Part shown: piece by piece, positions 52,885-63,282 of the stretch
Layout: each line of letters begins with the position of its first letter
Position numbering within the stretch: the first letter of the stretch is position 1
Assembly: GCA_013286985.1 (NCBI GenBank)
Contig: JABDEQ010000001.1
Location: 1 to 64,000 of the forward strand
Reading direction: 5' to 3'
DNA length: 64,000 nt
From: Bacteroidota bacterium
GTDB taxonomy: Bacteria; Bacteroidota; Bacteroidia; Sphingobacteriales; Sphingobacteriaceae
The notes under the pieces: generated by a model
What the model was told of the DNA's origin: nothing
The model's input: only the letters and a program-made list of their open reading frames with translations
The model's database searches: none
Program-made: the position numbers and the translations under genes

Positions 52885-54186
52885 ATGAGTAATTTCCATC
52901 TGCTTTTCTACATCAGAAAGCAAAAAAACTACAAAGGGGGTGCAATGCCCATCTACATGCGCATCACAGTTAGCGGCAAACGCGTGGATATATCCGTGGG
53001 ACGCGATTGTGATCCGGTCAAATGGAACAATCATGCTGGACGTGCAATTGGAACCAAAGAAGAAATTAAGGCACTTAACAACTATCTCGACAGCCTGTAA
53101 ACCAAACTTCGAAATGCGCACCAAACGCTGATTGACACGAACCAGCAGGTAACAACAGAAAGCCTCCACAATCAGCTCACGGGTAAAAATCAAAAGAGCC
53201 ATTTTCTAATGCAATTGTTCCGGGAGCATAATGCTAAAGTAAAGGCATTAATCGGAAACGGGTTTGAGGCTAATACATTAAAAGGGTATAATACCTCTGA
53301 AAAACACCTCACTGGTTTCCTGCAAGAAAAATATGATAAAACAGATATAGAGATCAGCCAACTAAACCATGCTTTTATTGTTGACTTTGAGTTTTACCTG
53401 AAAGCAAATTGTAAAATTACTGGTGTATCCGCCGCCAAATACATTAAACACTTAAAAAAAATTGTTAATCACTGTATTGCTAATGGCTGGCTAAAGCAAA
53501 ATCCATTTATCAATTTTAAATCCACTGCAAAAGCAAAGGAGCACACTTTTCTTACGCAGCAGGAACTTGATAATATTACGACATCCAAAAAGATTACGAT
53601 TGAACGCCTGAAGCAAGTAAGAGATATTTTTGTTTTTTGCTGTTACACAGGTTTATCTTATGCCGATGTACAGAAGCTAAAACGCAACGAAATCGGCATT
53701 GGCATGGATGGCGAGCAATGGATATTTACAAGCCGTCAAAAAACAGATACATCTTCCCGCATACCACTACTCCCTGTAGCTTTAGAAATATTAAACCGCT
53801 ATCAGGATCATCCGCAATGTGAAAATAAAGGATTGCTATTACCCGTATTGAGCAATCAAAAAATGAATGCTTATCTTAAAGAAATAGCTGACCTATCTGA
53901 CGTTCTTAAACATTTGACGTTCCACCTGGCAAGGCATACGTTTGCCACAACAGTTACCTTATCCAATAATGTACCGATAGAAACGGTTAGCAAAATGCTC
54001 GGCCATACCAATATTAAAACCACACAACACTACGCTAAAATATTGGATTTAAAAGTAAGCCAGGATATGGCTCAACTTAAACAGAAGTACGGTAATACTA
54101 AGCCATGTAACCATGCCCGTCCACTGGATCCAATGCAGGCAATTAACAATAAGCAACAAACCAATAAAACTAACCGTCATGCTTGA
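52885..54186 (+). pseudogene. Tyrosine-type site-specific integrase broken by one in-frame stop
   Basis: One reading frame of 433 codons interrupted by a TAA at 53098-53100; both sides are in the same frame and the bridging sequence (TKLRNAHQTLIDTNQQV) is coding-like. Arm domain: NFHLLFYIRKQKNYKGGAMPIYMRITVSG. Core-binding: LKGYNTSEKHLTGFLQEKY. Catalytic domain: CCYTGLSYADVQKL, TSRQKTDTSSRIPLLP, LARHTFATTVTLSNN, LGHTNIKTTQHYAKI (Tyr nucleophile). The Arg I position is Ser, as in IntDOT of CTnDOT. A CAA to TAA change would explain the stop. The 3' part from ATG 53209 alone would lack the arm domain. ORF6N gene overlaps its end by 8 bp. Confidence 0.85.
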
Positions 54187-54706
54187 ACAAATTTCAATAT
54201 CCGATAGTAACATACAGAATAAAATATACTTAATAAGGAATCAAAAGGTAATGCTGGATTTCGACCTTGCCTCATTATATGAGGTTGAAACGAGAGCGTT
54301 GAAACAGTCTGTCAAAAGGAACCTAATACGCTTTCCCGAAGATTTCATGTTCCAGTTAATTAAAAATGAGTGGACAGAGGTTATCACAATTTGTGATAAC
54401 CTTCCTCAAAACATTAAATTTAGTCCATCTACTCCTTATGCGTTTACGGAACAAGGAGTGGCCATGTTATCAAGCATATTGAACAGTGACAGGGCAATAA
54501 TTGTAAATATTCGGGTTTTTACTCGTGTGCGGCAATTTCTTTATGATCATGCTGATTTAAGTACTGAAATTGAACAGATTAAAACCAAACTGACCAATCA
54601 TGACAAAAACATCGAACTGATACTTCAATACCTGGATGAATTATTGGATAAAAAGGGGGCTTTAAAACAACGTATAAGAATTGGATATAAACCTGATACT
54701 TTATAA
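54179..54706 (+). CDS. ORF6N domain protein
   Basis: 175 residues from ATG 54179 (MLEQISISDSNIQNKIYLIRNQKVMLDFDLASLYEVETRALKQSVKRN); the frame opens earlier inside the integrase. ORF6N/KilA-N-type DNA-binding region in the first 110 residues (RFPEDFMFQL, YAFTEQGVAMLSSIL), then a helical C-terminus. Such genes are common in phages and mobile islands; the role is not established. Overlaps the integrase stop by 8 bp, so they were probably acquired together. Confidence 0.88.
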   Translation: MLEQISISDSNIQNKIYLIRNQKVMLDFDLASLYEVETRALKQSVKRNLIRFPEDFMFQLIKNEWTEVITICDNLPQNIKFSPSTPYAFTEQGVAMLSSILNSDRAIIVNIRVFTRVRQFLYDHADLSTEIEQIKTKLTNHDKNIELILQYLDELLDKKGALKQRIRIGYKPDTL

Positions 54707-55013
54707 AGGAGATTCTTAATAAGCAATGCAAAAATAAATTTAATGATCTATTAATATCATAAGATCGAATAAACCGTTCCAAATCCATGCAATTATTGAA
54801 GAAACCTTAGATCCGGCCAATAAAAATAAAGCAAATCTGTCATACCGGAATGTGTTGATTTTTAACCAAAGCAGCAAAATGATACAATAGACAAAAGCCT
54901 ACTCTAGTGTATCAATAAAGACTACATGGTTACCGGCAATATGGAAACTATAATTTGACTGTATTTCTAAATACGAAGTATACCTAGCTGAAGAAAGGTT
55001 AAGAATAAAGAGC
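54707..55013. other. Intergenic DNA, no gene seen
   Basis: AT-rich 307-bp gap between the ORF6N gene and the exopolysaccharide operon. I find no tRNA-end copy, strong hairpin or credible ORF; the right border of the second accessory segment may lie here. Confidence 0.5.
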
Positions 55014-56192
55014 CTATTTAAGTGTTCCATGTGGAGTATGAATAAAGGTACGATTAGCATTTCTTAGCTTAAAAAAAAGCTTAAATATTGTAAAAAAAGC
55101 AATCGGCAAATGCAGAACTGCCTTAAATAATCTCTTGTTAAAATATTGTAGCGGAATAGCCAGCAGTATAGCTATATAAGTAATTATCCACAATAAAAAC
55201 CAATAAACCGGAGGCAACGAATGCCCATGAAATACAGATAATATAAACGTTACCGGAGTTATCCCGAGCAGTATAAGACGTGGCAGTAACAATGTTTGTA
55301 TCACTTTATCAAAAAAGTCAAAGTTTCCTTTTAATAATTGTACAAAGCCTTCGCCTGCATATTTTTTCATATAATTGAGCTGTGCAGACAGCCAGCGACG
55401 GCGTTGATTTTGCAGGGTTGATAGTTGGGTAACTTTCTCATCGTAAACAATAGCATTTTCGGCATAACCAAATTGGATGCGTTGTTTTAGCAGGCGCAGC
55501 TCCATTTCCTTATCAAAGCCGCCAACGGCAGTAATTTCGGGCATAATGGTTTTAAACAAATCAAAATCCAGCGCCATTCCGGAGCCTATAATAGCACACG
55601 ACAATCCTAAAGCCCGGTGCCCTTTACGAAAAATATGATTATTAATACCCTCACTTACAGCATCCAACAACGCATAATTGGTGCCGGTATTTTTTGCTAT
55701 GCGTTGCCCCTGAACAACCCGGTAACCACACTGCAATGCATCATTCATTCTCAACAGAAAATCGGCCGCACAAATATTATCAGCATCAAGTACCAGCGCA
55801 TAATCATAGCTATTGGCTGTTTGCTGAAGGGCCACATTTAAAGCTTTTGCCTTAGTACTTTTATCGAAAGACACCTCTACCACCTGTATAGGGAGCGAGT
55901 GCAATGTTATTAACGTTTCTGGTTTTAATGAATCAGCAATAACAACTATATGTTTTTTGTTTTCAGGATAGTTTAGCGCTAATGCTGCCAATGCGGTATC
56001 TATAATCACAGCATCTTCTTTATAAGATGGGATATAAATTACAAAAGACCCTGTATCCTCTCTTTCCGGTGCCATTGGCAAAGAATTAATGCGACCAGCC
56101 AGTGAAAACACGAAAAGATAAATGGCCTGGAACGCGAGAAAAACGAATACCAATAACGTGGGATAAAAGATCAATGCATTTAAATAGTTCAT
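55014..56192 (-). CDS. Membrane glycosyltransferase family 2
   Basis: 392 residues. N-terminal membrane segment (LLVFVFLAFQAIYLFVFSLA), GT2 catalytic domain with IPSYKEDAVI, LVLDADNICAADF (DxD metal site), GGFDKEMELRLL and QNQRRRWLSAQ (Q-x-x-R-W type acceptor motif), and C-terminal membrane segments (LILLGITPVTFILSVF, YWFLLWIITYIAILLA). Processive or membrane-bound sugar transfer to a polysaccharide repeat unit. Last gene of the EPS operon. Confidence 0.9.
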   Translation of the reverse strand: MNYLNALIFYPTLLVFVFLAFQAIYLFVFSLAGRINSLPMAPEREDTGSFVIYIPSYKEDAVIIDTALAALALNYPENKKHIVVIADSLKPETLITLHSLPIQVVEVSFDKSTKAKALNVALQQTANSYDYALVLDADNICAADFLLRMNDALQCGYRVVQGQRIAKNTGTNYALLDAVSEGINNHIFRKGHRALGLSCAIIGSGMALDFDLFKTIMPEITAVGGFDKEMELRLLKQRIQFGYAENAIVYDEKVTQLSTLQNQRRRWLSAQLNYMKKYAGEGFVQLLKGNFDFFDKVIQTLLLPRLILLGITPVTFILSVFHGHSLPPVYWFLLWIITYIAILLAIPLQYFNKRLFKAVLHLPIAFFTIFKLFFKLRNANRTFIHTPHGTLK

Positions 56193-56204
56193 AGTTTTTA
56201 GTAT

Positions 56205-57098
56205 TTAAGTCCGTTTATAATTTGCATTCCATATCAGCCCCTGCCATATTTTACCGGCAAAATCCCATTTACCTTGCAGCACATATTTTAACAATGCCAC
56301 AGGCGTTGAAATGGCAATAAAGAAAAGCCTGCTAATTATTCCTTTTATTCCAAAGGTATTGCGCCTTATAAACAGCAGCCGGTTACGGTTTTGATAATAT
56401 ATTTTAAGTGGATTTGTTTTTCCCACGCTCATTGATTCTTTGTGATATACTACAGATGCAGGCTGATACCATATTGTAAAGCCCGCGCGTTGTGCATGCT
56501 CACTAAAATCCAGTTCTTCATAATAGAGGAAATAGTCTTCGGGAAGCATGCCCACTTCATCAAATACTGTTTTTCTTATTGCCATAGCGGCGCCATGAGC
56601 CAGGTGTGTTTGATGAGCAACGTTATATTGTCCATTGTCTGTTTCGCCGGTGCCAACAAATTTACCGCGGGCAGTAAATGAATTTATCGGTGCGCCGCCA
56701 GCATATTGAATGGTTTTTGGGGATTGATAGTAAAGTATCTTAGGGCTGATGATCCCTATATTTTCACAGGTATTAAAAAGCTTAACAATAGGCTCAAGGA
56801 ATGATGGCTGAACCTCAGTATCATTATTTAATAAAAGAATAATCTCTCCCTTTGCTATGGCTATACCCCGGTTATTACCACCGGCAAAGCCTTCGTTTTT
56901 TTCATTTTGGATAAATGTAATAGCGGGAAAATCAGCCGCTAAATAACCGGCATCAACAGCCGAGGCATTATCAATTACAATTACCTCAACGTTGGGATAG
57001 GTAATGTGCTGAAGCGACCGCAACATTTCAACAGTAACAGCATCGGTATTATAATTTACCGAAATAATGGATACCAGCGGATTAATGTAATTATTCAT
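56205..57098 (-). CDS. Glycosyltransferase family 2, rhamnosyl/WbbL-like
   Basis: 297 residues. GT2 start VSIISVNYNTDAVTVEMLRSL, NEKNEGFAGGNNRGIAIAKGEIILLLNNDTEVQPSF (DxD-like NDT), YFLYYEELDFSEHAQRAGF. Soluble with a weak C-terminal hydrophobic patch. Assembles the lipid-linked repeat at the cytoplasmic face. Overlaps the ligase gene by 4 bp. Confidence 0.9.
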   Translation of the reverse strand: MNNYINPLVSIISVNYNTDAVTVEMLRSLQHITYPNVEVIVIDNASAVDAGYLAADFPAITFIQNEKNEGFAGGNNRGIAIAKGEIILLLNNDTEVQPSFLEPIVKLFNTCENIGIISPKILYYQSPKTIQYAGGAPINSFTARGKFVGTGETDNGQYNVAHQTHLAHGAAMAIRKTVFDEVGMLPEDYFLYYEELDFSEHAQRAGFTIWYQPASVVYHKESMSVGKTNPLKIYYQNRNRLLFIRRNTFGIKGIISRLFFIAISTPVALLKYVLQGKWDFAGKIWQGLIWNANYKRT

Positions 57099-58549
57099 AA
57101 TACTTCAGCATTTTCGGTTAAAATTGAGATCGTTTTTACAATTCGTTTATCCCAGCGGTAGGCAAGCCAAACAAAGGCAATGCTCATAAAAACAATCACG
57201 CCGGTAGGAGCCTGGCCTAAAACCTGGTTGCCATAACTGGCAAAGGCTACCCCAACAAAACCGGCAAATAGCGCCATAGCCATTTGTCGCAGCATTTTAT
57301 CATTTTTCATTTTAAAAATCATAACAGTACCAGAAATAATAAAGGTGAATATGACCAGTAAATGCACCCAAAGACCAACAATCCCAGTTTCGGCCCAGAT
57401 GCGCACATACCAACTATCGGTAGGTGTATCGGCCAGCAAGGTGCCCGGGCTAAATCTTTGCCCCCATGAACCGGCAGAGCCAATGCCACCACCTATTGGC
57501 CTTGAAGCCAAATAGGCTTTTAATGTTTTTTGATTATTTAACCTTACCTGTAGTGACGGATCATTAGGGTCCATGGCGCTGCGCATCCTTTGGATCTGGT
57601 AATTAGCGGCTCCTATCTTGGTAAACTTTAAGGCACCAAAGAGTAGTGCAATAATGATTAAGCCTACTGACAGAATTTTAAAATTTTTGGTTAAAAACAG
57701 GTAAACCATTATTCCCGAAAGCGGCACAAATAATGCGCCCCTGGTACCTGATATTGACATCCCCCAAAAGAAAAATCCGGCCAATGCCCAGTATATTAAC
57801 TTTTGCTTTAGTTTAACAGGGCCAAATGAAAATATTAAACAAACCAGCGCTATATGCCCCATGGCTGCTCCAAATTGCCCGGCATCCGAATAAAAAGAAA
57901 ATACCCTTAACCGGCCAAACAGGATATGCGTTTTGTAGGCACCCGCATCCAGCCACATTTGTTCGGCGTGATTAACACCTAAAAGCTGCTGTTTCATCCC
58001 CCATACACATGCAATTAGTGACCAGGCTATCCATATCCTTATAAAAATCTTAATCTCTTTAGGATCATTTAACAATAAAATGGTCAGAATAATCAACTGG
58101 ATCATGTAAAGAGAAGTACCCCTAACCGAATAAAACCAGGCGGCAAAACTTCGCGATTCTGGATTTATAATTTCAAATACGGTAAAAGCTGTCCAAACTA
58201 CTATTCCATATACAAAAGGATTTTTTAAATATTTATAATCCCGGCTGGTGGCTTTGCTTAACGCGGCTATTAATGACAAGAGTAAAAAAACATCCAACGA
58301 TAAACCAAACGGCGCTGTTGAATAACGGATTATTCCATTTACAAAAAAACCGAGGTTCAATACTGTATATAACCCAATTCGTGGATTTCTGAAAAGCAAA
58401 ACAAGGTATATTAATACGAAGGGAATAGCTATTAATCCGGCGGCACCGGCAAGGTCTGTTTCTGTTATAATATAGCCCAAAGCTATGGCTACTACAGATA
58501 TAAATATTGCCTGTACAAACCATAAATTATATATTTTTTGCAAAGTCAT
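57095..58549 (-). CDS. O-antigen ligase/Wzy-like polymerase
   Basis: 484 residues with about twelve membrane segments and a large periplasmic loop (about residues 320-390, RPIGGGIGSAGSWGQRFSPG) of the Wzy_C/WaaL type. Either polymerises repeat units or ligates glycan to a lipid; in this operon, with a flippase and a GumC protein, polymerase is more likely. Stop and start overlap neighbours by a few bases. Confidence 0.82.
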   Translation of the reverse strand: MTLQKIYNLWFVQAIFISVVAIALGYIITETDLAGAAGLIAIPFVLIYLVLLFRNPRIGLYTVLNLGFFVNGIIRYSTAPFGLSLDVFLLLSLIAALSKATSRDYKYLKNPFVYGIVVWTAFTVFEIINPESRSFAAWFYSVRGTSLYMIQLIILTILLLNDPKEIKIFIRIWIAWSLIACVWGMKQQLLGVNHAEQMWLDAGAYKTHILFGRLRVFSFYSDAGQFGAAMGHIALVCLIFSFGPVKLKQKLIYWALAGFFFWGMSISGTRGALFVPLSGIMVYLFLTKNFKILSVGLIIIALLFGALKFTKIGAANYQIQRMRSAMDPNDPSLQVRLNNQKTLKAYLASRPIGGGIGSAGSWGQRFSPGTLLADTPTDSWYVRIWAETGIVGLWVHLLVIFTFIISGTVMIFKMKNDKMLRQMAMALFAGFVGVAFASYGNQVLGQAPTGVIVFMSIAFVWLAYRWDKRIVKTISILTENAEVL

Positions 58550-58551
58550 AA

Positions 58552-59865
58552 TTAAGCAGCCGGGATTTTCTTTAATAAATTGATTGATGCCAAAACACCG
58601 TGTTTCCAGAGTAATTTTATTGCAAATGCTTCAAGAATATCTTTCAGTTGCACCCAGCCTATAATTACCCCCAATAAGAAAGTTATTGTTGAACCGGCAG
58701 CCACACCATATACCCCCGCCCCTATCCATAAAGCAAAAACGTCAAGCAATACATTAGCGGCCAGCATTATAAAAACCTTGATAGTGTTTTTTCGCGGGCG
58801 ATTACCTGCATCCAATAAAACCCCACAAAATCTGTCGATCGGTATCAGTGCCGCGTAAAAACAGAAGATCTGTAATAGCAATACCGACTCATGGTATTTA
58901 CCACCGCCCAATAAGTTCACAATGTGTGAAGGGAAAATCAAAAATACAGCCAGCATAGGAAAAATAAGCGCAGTTAAAAAACCACATTGCCTATAAAATA
59001 AATACCTTAATTCCTCCCATTTTTGATGCTGAAACAATGACGCTGCTTTGGGCATGGTGACTGACGCAAAAGACCGTACAGGGATTTCAATTGCCTCAAT
59101 TAATTTTTGCGGAATAGAATAAACAGCTACAGCTGCCGGGCCAAGCCAAATGGCTATAATAAACTGGTCGCTGCTGCGTAGTAAGCTTGATGTTACCATA
59201 GTAAGCATGCTATATCTGCCAAAGGCCGATAATTTTCTTCGTTCAGTCTGAAGATTTGTTTTCCATGTCCCAAACCTTAGCCATCCGAAAATGGATCCCA
59301 CCATTCCAATACCAAATTGCAACAACCCATAAAGCAATACTACTGTTTCAATTGAGAACCTAAGCTTTACCTGAAAAAGCAGCAGGATAGTAAAGCCGGC
59401 AGCAAAAAATATTTTTACCGCAGCCAATTTTTTAAAAAGCTGGCTGGCCTGTAGTTGCCATTGCAATAGTTGGTAAGGCAATGCGCTGAAAAGCCAAAAA
59501 ATGGTGAATCTTTTTGCCAGTAAAAAAGCTCCGTTATCCAACTTCAAAAAGTACATAAACGGAAAGGCAAGTGTGGCCATTATAATTGTAAAACCCAGTA
59601 AGAGTTGCCATGATGCGCCAGTTAACCGGCTCTTTTCCTCCTGATTGGTGGAAACAGCAAAATACCTCACAAATGGTGTTTGTACCCACCCGCTTCGCAG
59701 CATTTCCAATAATGTGTAAACAGTAAGCAGCATGAACCATTTGCCTGCGTTATCACGCGAGTACTGATGGGCAATAAAACCAAGGTTAACAAAACCAAGC
59801 AGCGCTGTGGTACCATTTGATATTAATGACCAGGAGGTATTGCTGTATAAAATTTTCTTAATCAT
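58552..59865 (-). CDS. Polysaccharide flippase, Wzx-like
   Basis: 437 residues with 12-14 membrane segments and the MOP superfamily look (NTSWSLISNGTTALLGFVNLGFIAHQYSRDNAGKWF; SDQFIIAIWLGPAAVAVYSIPQKLIE). It would flip undecaprenyl-linked repeat units to the periplasm. Overlaps the glycosyltransferase gene by 4 bp. Confidence 0.85.
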   Translation of the reverse strand: MIKKILYSNTSWSLISNGTTALLGFVNLGFIAHQYSRDNAGKWFMLLTVYTLLEMLRSGWVQTPFVRYFAVSTNQEEKSRLTGASWQLLLGFTIIMATLAFPFMYFLKLDNGAFLLAKRFTIFWLFSALPYQLLQWQLQASQLFKKLAAVKIFFAAGFTILLLFQVKLRFSIETVVLLYGLLQFGIGMVGSIFGWLRFGTWKTNLQTERRKLSAFGRYSMLTMVTSSLLRSSDQFIIAIWLGPAAVAVYSIPQKLIEAIEIPVRSFASVTMPKAASLFQHQKWEELRYLFYRQCGFLTALIFPMLAVFLIFPSHIVNLLGGGKYHESVLLLQIFCFYAALIPIDRFCGVLLDAGNRPRKNTIKVFIMLAANVLLDVFALWIGAGVYGVAAGSTITFLLGVIIGWVQLKDILEAFAIKLLWKHGVLASINLLKKIPAA

Positions 59866-61103
59866 GATGCTTTGCTGTTTTTTGTTAATAGAGAATTAGG
59901 TATCAGAGGCCTTTTTGTAGAGTAGTGCGTCATAATCTCCATCAACTGGTTTGATCTTTCCTTCCAGTCGGCTTTTCTTGCTATGTTTAATCGTTGCTGT
60001 TTTATGCATTCATCATTTTCAATTAACGCCATCTCAATGCACTTAATAAATGACCCGGCATTGTTAGCCATATAAACCACATCATCAGCTTCGGCCAGTG
60101 AGGCAAAAGGAGTAACTACAACAGGCAGGCCCATTGCCAAATATTCATTTACTTTTAGCGGGTATATGGCTGCAGTTAGCTCGTTGCAAACGTATGGCAC
60201 AATACCCACGTCAATTTGCCGCTGCATGCACGGGATCTGATCAGCGAGTACCGGCGGCTCAAAACATACATTGATGTATTTTATAAGCCGGTTGTAAATG
60301 CTTAGCTCACGCACTTTACCAATAAAAAGGAACCGTATATTAGGTAATAGCTTAATAACTGTTTCTAATAAATCCAAATCAATCCTGTTGTCCATTGTAC
60401 CGGTGTAACCAACAGTCTTCATGTAGTTTTCGTTAAGTTTGCGGCTATTTATGTTGCTGAAGAATGCATTGAAATGGACACCGTTATTTACTACCTCTAT
60501 TGGTTTGTTAATTTTCTGCTTTCTTTTTTTCAACTCGTCCGAACTCACCACTATCAAATCAGCCTTTGAAATAAATTTCTCCTCTTCTATTGATGCAAAC
60601 CCCTTGAACCAGGGAACATTAGAAAAATCATCATAAATATAGTAGACGGTAAATTGCAGGTTATTTATAGTCCAATAGTTACCCAAAAACGGTTGAAAGG
60701 AATTAAAACCAATAATATTTTTCATCTGCAGCTTTTTAATGGCTTTGTTTATGTAATAGCCTGTAATTGCCGCATTAATTCTGTTAGCGATTTTAAATAA
60801 TCTGTACGATTTGATAATAAATGAAGGCAACACAGGTGGCAGTGATAATACGTAAAGCCCAATTCCGTCATTTCCTCTTACCCTTCTAAAACGTTTCTTT
60901 AATCCGAGCAAACGCTGCCACTCAAATTTCTTTTTGCCAAGTATTCCTTTTATTAAATCGGATATAGTGTAAGCGTAATCAACGTAAAGCACCAGATGCT
61001 CATCCGACAGGCCTTTCATTAATTCAACTGTCGACCGTAAGTAGTCTGCTTCCCAGGCTGGCAGGGCAAAGCATACAATATGTTTTGGTTTTAATTGCTC
61101 CAT
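59862..61103 (-). CDS. Glycosyltransferase, GT4/GT1 type
   Basis: 413 residues of GT-B fold: N-terminal HIVCFALPAWEADYLRSTVELMKGL, nucleotide-sugar half with KTVGYTGTMDNRIDLDLLETVIKLLPNIRFLFIGK and VGIVPYVCNELTAAIYPLKVNEYLAMGLPVVVTPF. Sugar and acceptor not identifiable. One base from the GumC gene. Confidence 0.88.
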   Translation of the reverse strand: MEQLKPKHIVCFALPAWEADYLRSTVELMKGLSDEHLVLYVDYAYTISDLIKGILGKKKFEWQRLLGLKKRFRRVRGNDGIGLYVLSLPPVLPSFIIKSYRLFKIANRINAAITGYYINKAIKKLQMKNIIGFNSFQPFLGNYWTINNLQFTVYYIYDDFSNVPWFKGFASIEEEKFISKADLIVVSSDELKKRKQKINKPIEVVNNGVHFNAFFSNINSRKLNENYMKTVGYTGTMDNRIDLDLLETVIKLLPNIRFLFIGKVRELSIYNRLIKYINVCFEPPVLADQIPCMQRQIDVGIVPYVCNELTAAIYPLKVNEYLAMGLPVVVTPFASLAEADDVVYMANNAGSFIKCIEMALIENDECIKQQRLNIARKADWKERSNQLMEIMTHYSTKRPLIPNSLLTKNSKAS

Positions 61104-61104
61104 T

Positions 61105-63282
61105 TTATTTAAGGTTCAGTGTTAATATTTTTTTTATCTTTTTGCGCAACCAGCTCCGTTTTTTGGGAATCTCGCCTATCAAGCCGTCAAGATTAGTCTC
61201 GTCAACATTTACAAGCCAGGTAAAAAATGGAACATCGTTAACAGCGGCCTTTGCTTTTGCCAAGGTCTCTTTATCCAGCGGTAACCATGTATCATTTGCT
61301 CTAAATGCCAGTAACATCAGATCAGATGTTTTTGCAAGCGAAGCCGGCAAACTATTTTGCGATAAATCAGGGGAGATATAGACAGTAAGCTTGTGTTCCT
61401 GCTGATTTTCAGCTATCAACTCGTTTACATTTTTGTAATTCAGATGCGCCAGAGCAGGCGTATAAACACCAAATGCATTTTGAGGTATTGCTGATGAAAA
61501 TACGTCCGAATAATCTATAGGTACCACCCAAAAGGTATCATCATATAGCGATGATAAAAATTCATGTAAGCGTTTTAAATCAGTTTCCTGAAAAATGCCG
61601 CCTTTTGTTGTAATGATTGACATCTGTGCTTTACCCTTATCTTCAATTGGTTTGGAGATATATGGAAGAATAGTACTTACAAACTTTTCGGCAAGCAAAT
61701 TCCGGAGTGTATGCTGATAAGGCAACACGGTAGCCCCTCCTGTAATGGATACGCCTGCCAATGGAAGCCCGATAATCTTTTTTGCTCTCTCGGGACTACG
61801 GATAGATGAATCCATATACTCTTTTCCAATAGCAACAGTAATCACCAATATGAAACCTACAAAAAACGAAAGCACTATCAGCAATGCACGAGTTGATGCC
61901 TGTGGCTGCAATGGGAAAAATGGCTTATCCTGTATTACAATATTTGAATTGAGCGACAGATTGCTTTGGCGCAGCCGGGCCAGGTGCAAGCCATTTAAAA
62001 TAGCCAGATATTCTTTTTCGTTGATATCTATCTGGCGTTCCAGTTGTTTTAGGGTTGAACCGAGAGGTGCAAGTTCATCTATCTCATTAAGGTAGTTCTG
62101 CTTTTGATTATTAAGTACATCCAGACCAGCTGTTGCTTTATCAGTGGTTACAGAATTGTCTACATATTGCTGTACAAGGCTTGGGCGTGGAATAGCCTCG
62201 GGGGTATAATTCAAATTAAGATATTTGTTGGATTCTGATTTTAACGAGTCATCCAGCATCTTAACTTTTTTTGAAAATTCAGCAATCTTCTCCGTGTTAT
62301 TATAAACTTTTGCCCGTTCCAAACCAGAGTTAGCTTCACTTAAGCGCTGCCGCAGATTTATCAGCGTTAAACCATTCGAAACCTGGTTTTCCCTGGAGCT
62401 AAGTATCTTGTTAACCTGCAACAACGCATGTTTACTGCCACTTTGATTCACTTTCTCGGCATAAATCTGTTTATCAAGTTCTTCTTTAGCCTCCGCAACA
62501 TACCGGGTTTGTTCGTAATAATTTATTACCCTATTCTTCTGTCCAAATATTTTTAAATCATTTTCTGATGCCTCCAGCTTGGTTTTGGCATCAGCAAGCT
62601 TCGTTTCAAAATATTGAACAGCACTATAGGTCTGGTCGGATTTAAGGCGTTTATAATTTGCAGTAAAAATGCTGCTGTGCAGTTGAAGAATGCGCAAACA
62701 AACTGCAGGGTCATTGCCTGAATACACCACCTGGATCATATCGCTGGTATTAATCCGGGTTACTACCAAATTTGATTTCAGATCATCAATACTGTAAAAT
62801 GATCCCGGTTTATTTAAAATATTAGTTATTACATTATCAACCTGCGATGTATAAAGCTGGTTGATATAATTGTAAACACTTTGAGCATCCTTTAGCTGTC
62901 TTGCATGAGTTAACAGCTTGTTGTCTGCCAGTTTTCTAAGGCTTTCAAAACCTGTGCTGCCTAACACATGCGGATCGGGCTTTGTTAACAAAAGGTGCTC
63001 TGCAAGCAAATGGAGTGAAACCTGTTCAATAGTTTCGCGTGATTTAGCAGAGGCTAACAGGTTATCAAATGCGTTATTAACTGCAAAGTAGTCTAGTCTT
63101 TCATCTTCAGTGCTGGTTATCGAATAGCCACTGGCTACGCCTGTATATAATGTGGTTGAGCTGGAATATTCTTTCTTTGCATTTTTGGTAAGAAAGAAAA
63201 CAGTAACAGCACATATAAGTGGCAGCCAAATAAGCCATTTGGTGTATCGAAGCAATAGCTTTATGTAGTGTATCATGCTCAT
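61105..63282 (-). CDS. Wzz/GumC-type polysaccharide co-polymerase, kinase-like domain without P-loop
   Basis: 725 residues. Membrane segment 1 (IWLPLICAVTVFFLTK, about residues 16-33), a long periplasmic coiled-coil region (about 140-450), GNV/GumC-type NSNIVIQDKPFFPLQPQAS before segment 2 (LIVLSFFVGFILVITVAIG, about 470-490), then about 235 cytoplasmic residues. In BY-kinases this last part holds Walker A; here the equivalent MSIITTKGGIFQETD lacks GKS/T, and no Tyr cluster ends the protein. So it is a chain-length or export scaffold, not an active kinase. Overlaps the TolC-like gene by 4 bp. Confidence 0.87.
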   Translation of the reverse strand: MSMIHYIKLLLRYTKWLIWLPLICAVTVFFLTKNAKKEYSSSTTLYTGVASGYSITSTEDERLDYFAVNNAFDNLLASAKSRETIEQVSLHLLAEHLLLTKPDPHVLGSTGFESLRKLADNKLLTHARQLKDAQSVYNYINQLYTSQVDNVITNILNKPGSFYSIDDLKSNLVVTRINTSDMIQVVYSGNDPAVCLRILQLHSSIFTANYKRLKSDQTYSAVQYFETKLADAKTKLEASENDLKIFGQKNRVINYYEQTRYVAEAKEELDKQIYAEKVNQSGSKHALLQVNKILSSRENQVSNGLTLINLRQRLSEANSGLERAKVYNNTEKIAEFSKKVKMLDDSLKSESNKYLNLNYTPEAIPRPSLVQQYVDNSVTTDKATAGLDVLNNQKQNYLNEIDELAPLGSTLKQLERQIDINEKEYLAILNGLHLARLRQSNLSLNSNIVIQDKPFFPLQPQASTRALLIVLSFFVGFILVITVAIGKEYMDSSIRSPERAKKIIGLPLAGVSITGGATVLPYQHTLRNLLAEKFVSTILPYISKPIEDKGKAQMSIITTKGGIFQETDLKRLHEFLSSLYDDTFWVVPIDYSDVFSSAIPQNAFGVYTPALAHLNYKNVNELIAENQQEHKLTVYISPDLSQNSLPASLAKTSDLMLLAFRANDTWLPLDKETLAKAKAAVNDVPFFTWLVNVDETNLDGLIGEIPKKRSWLRKKIKKILTLNLK

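Noticed and set aside
53098..53100. Recoding (selenocysteine or similar) at the integrase stop
   Set aside because: The codon is TAA, not TGA or TAG, and no stimulatory structure is evident; a simple nonsense mutation is enough.
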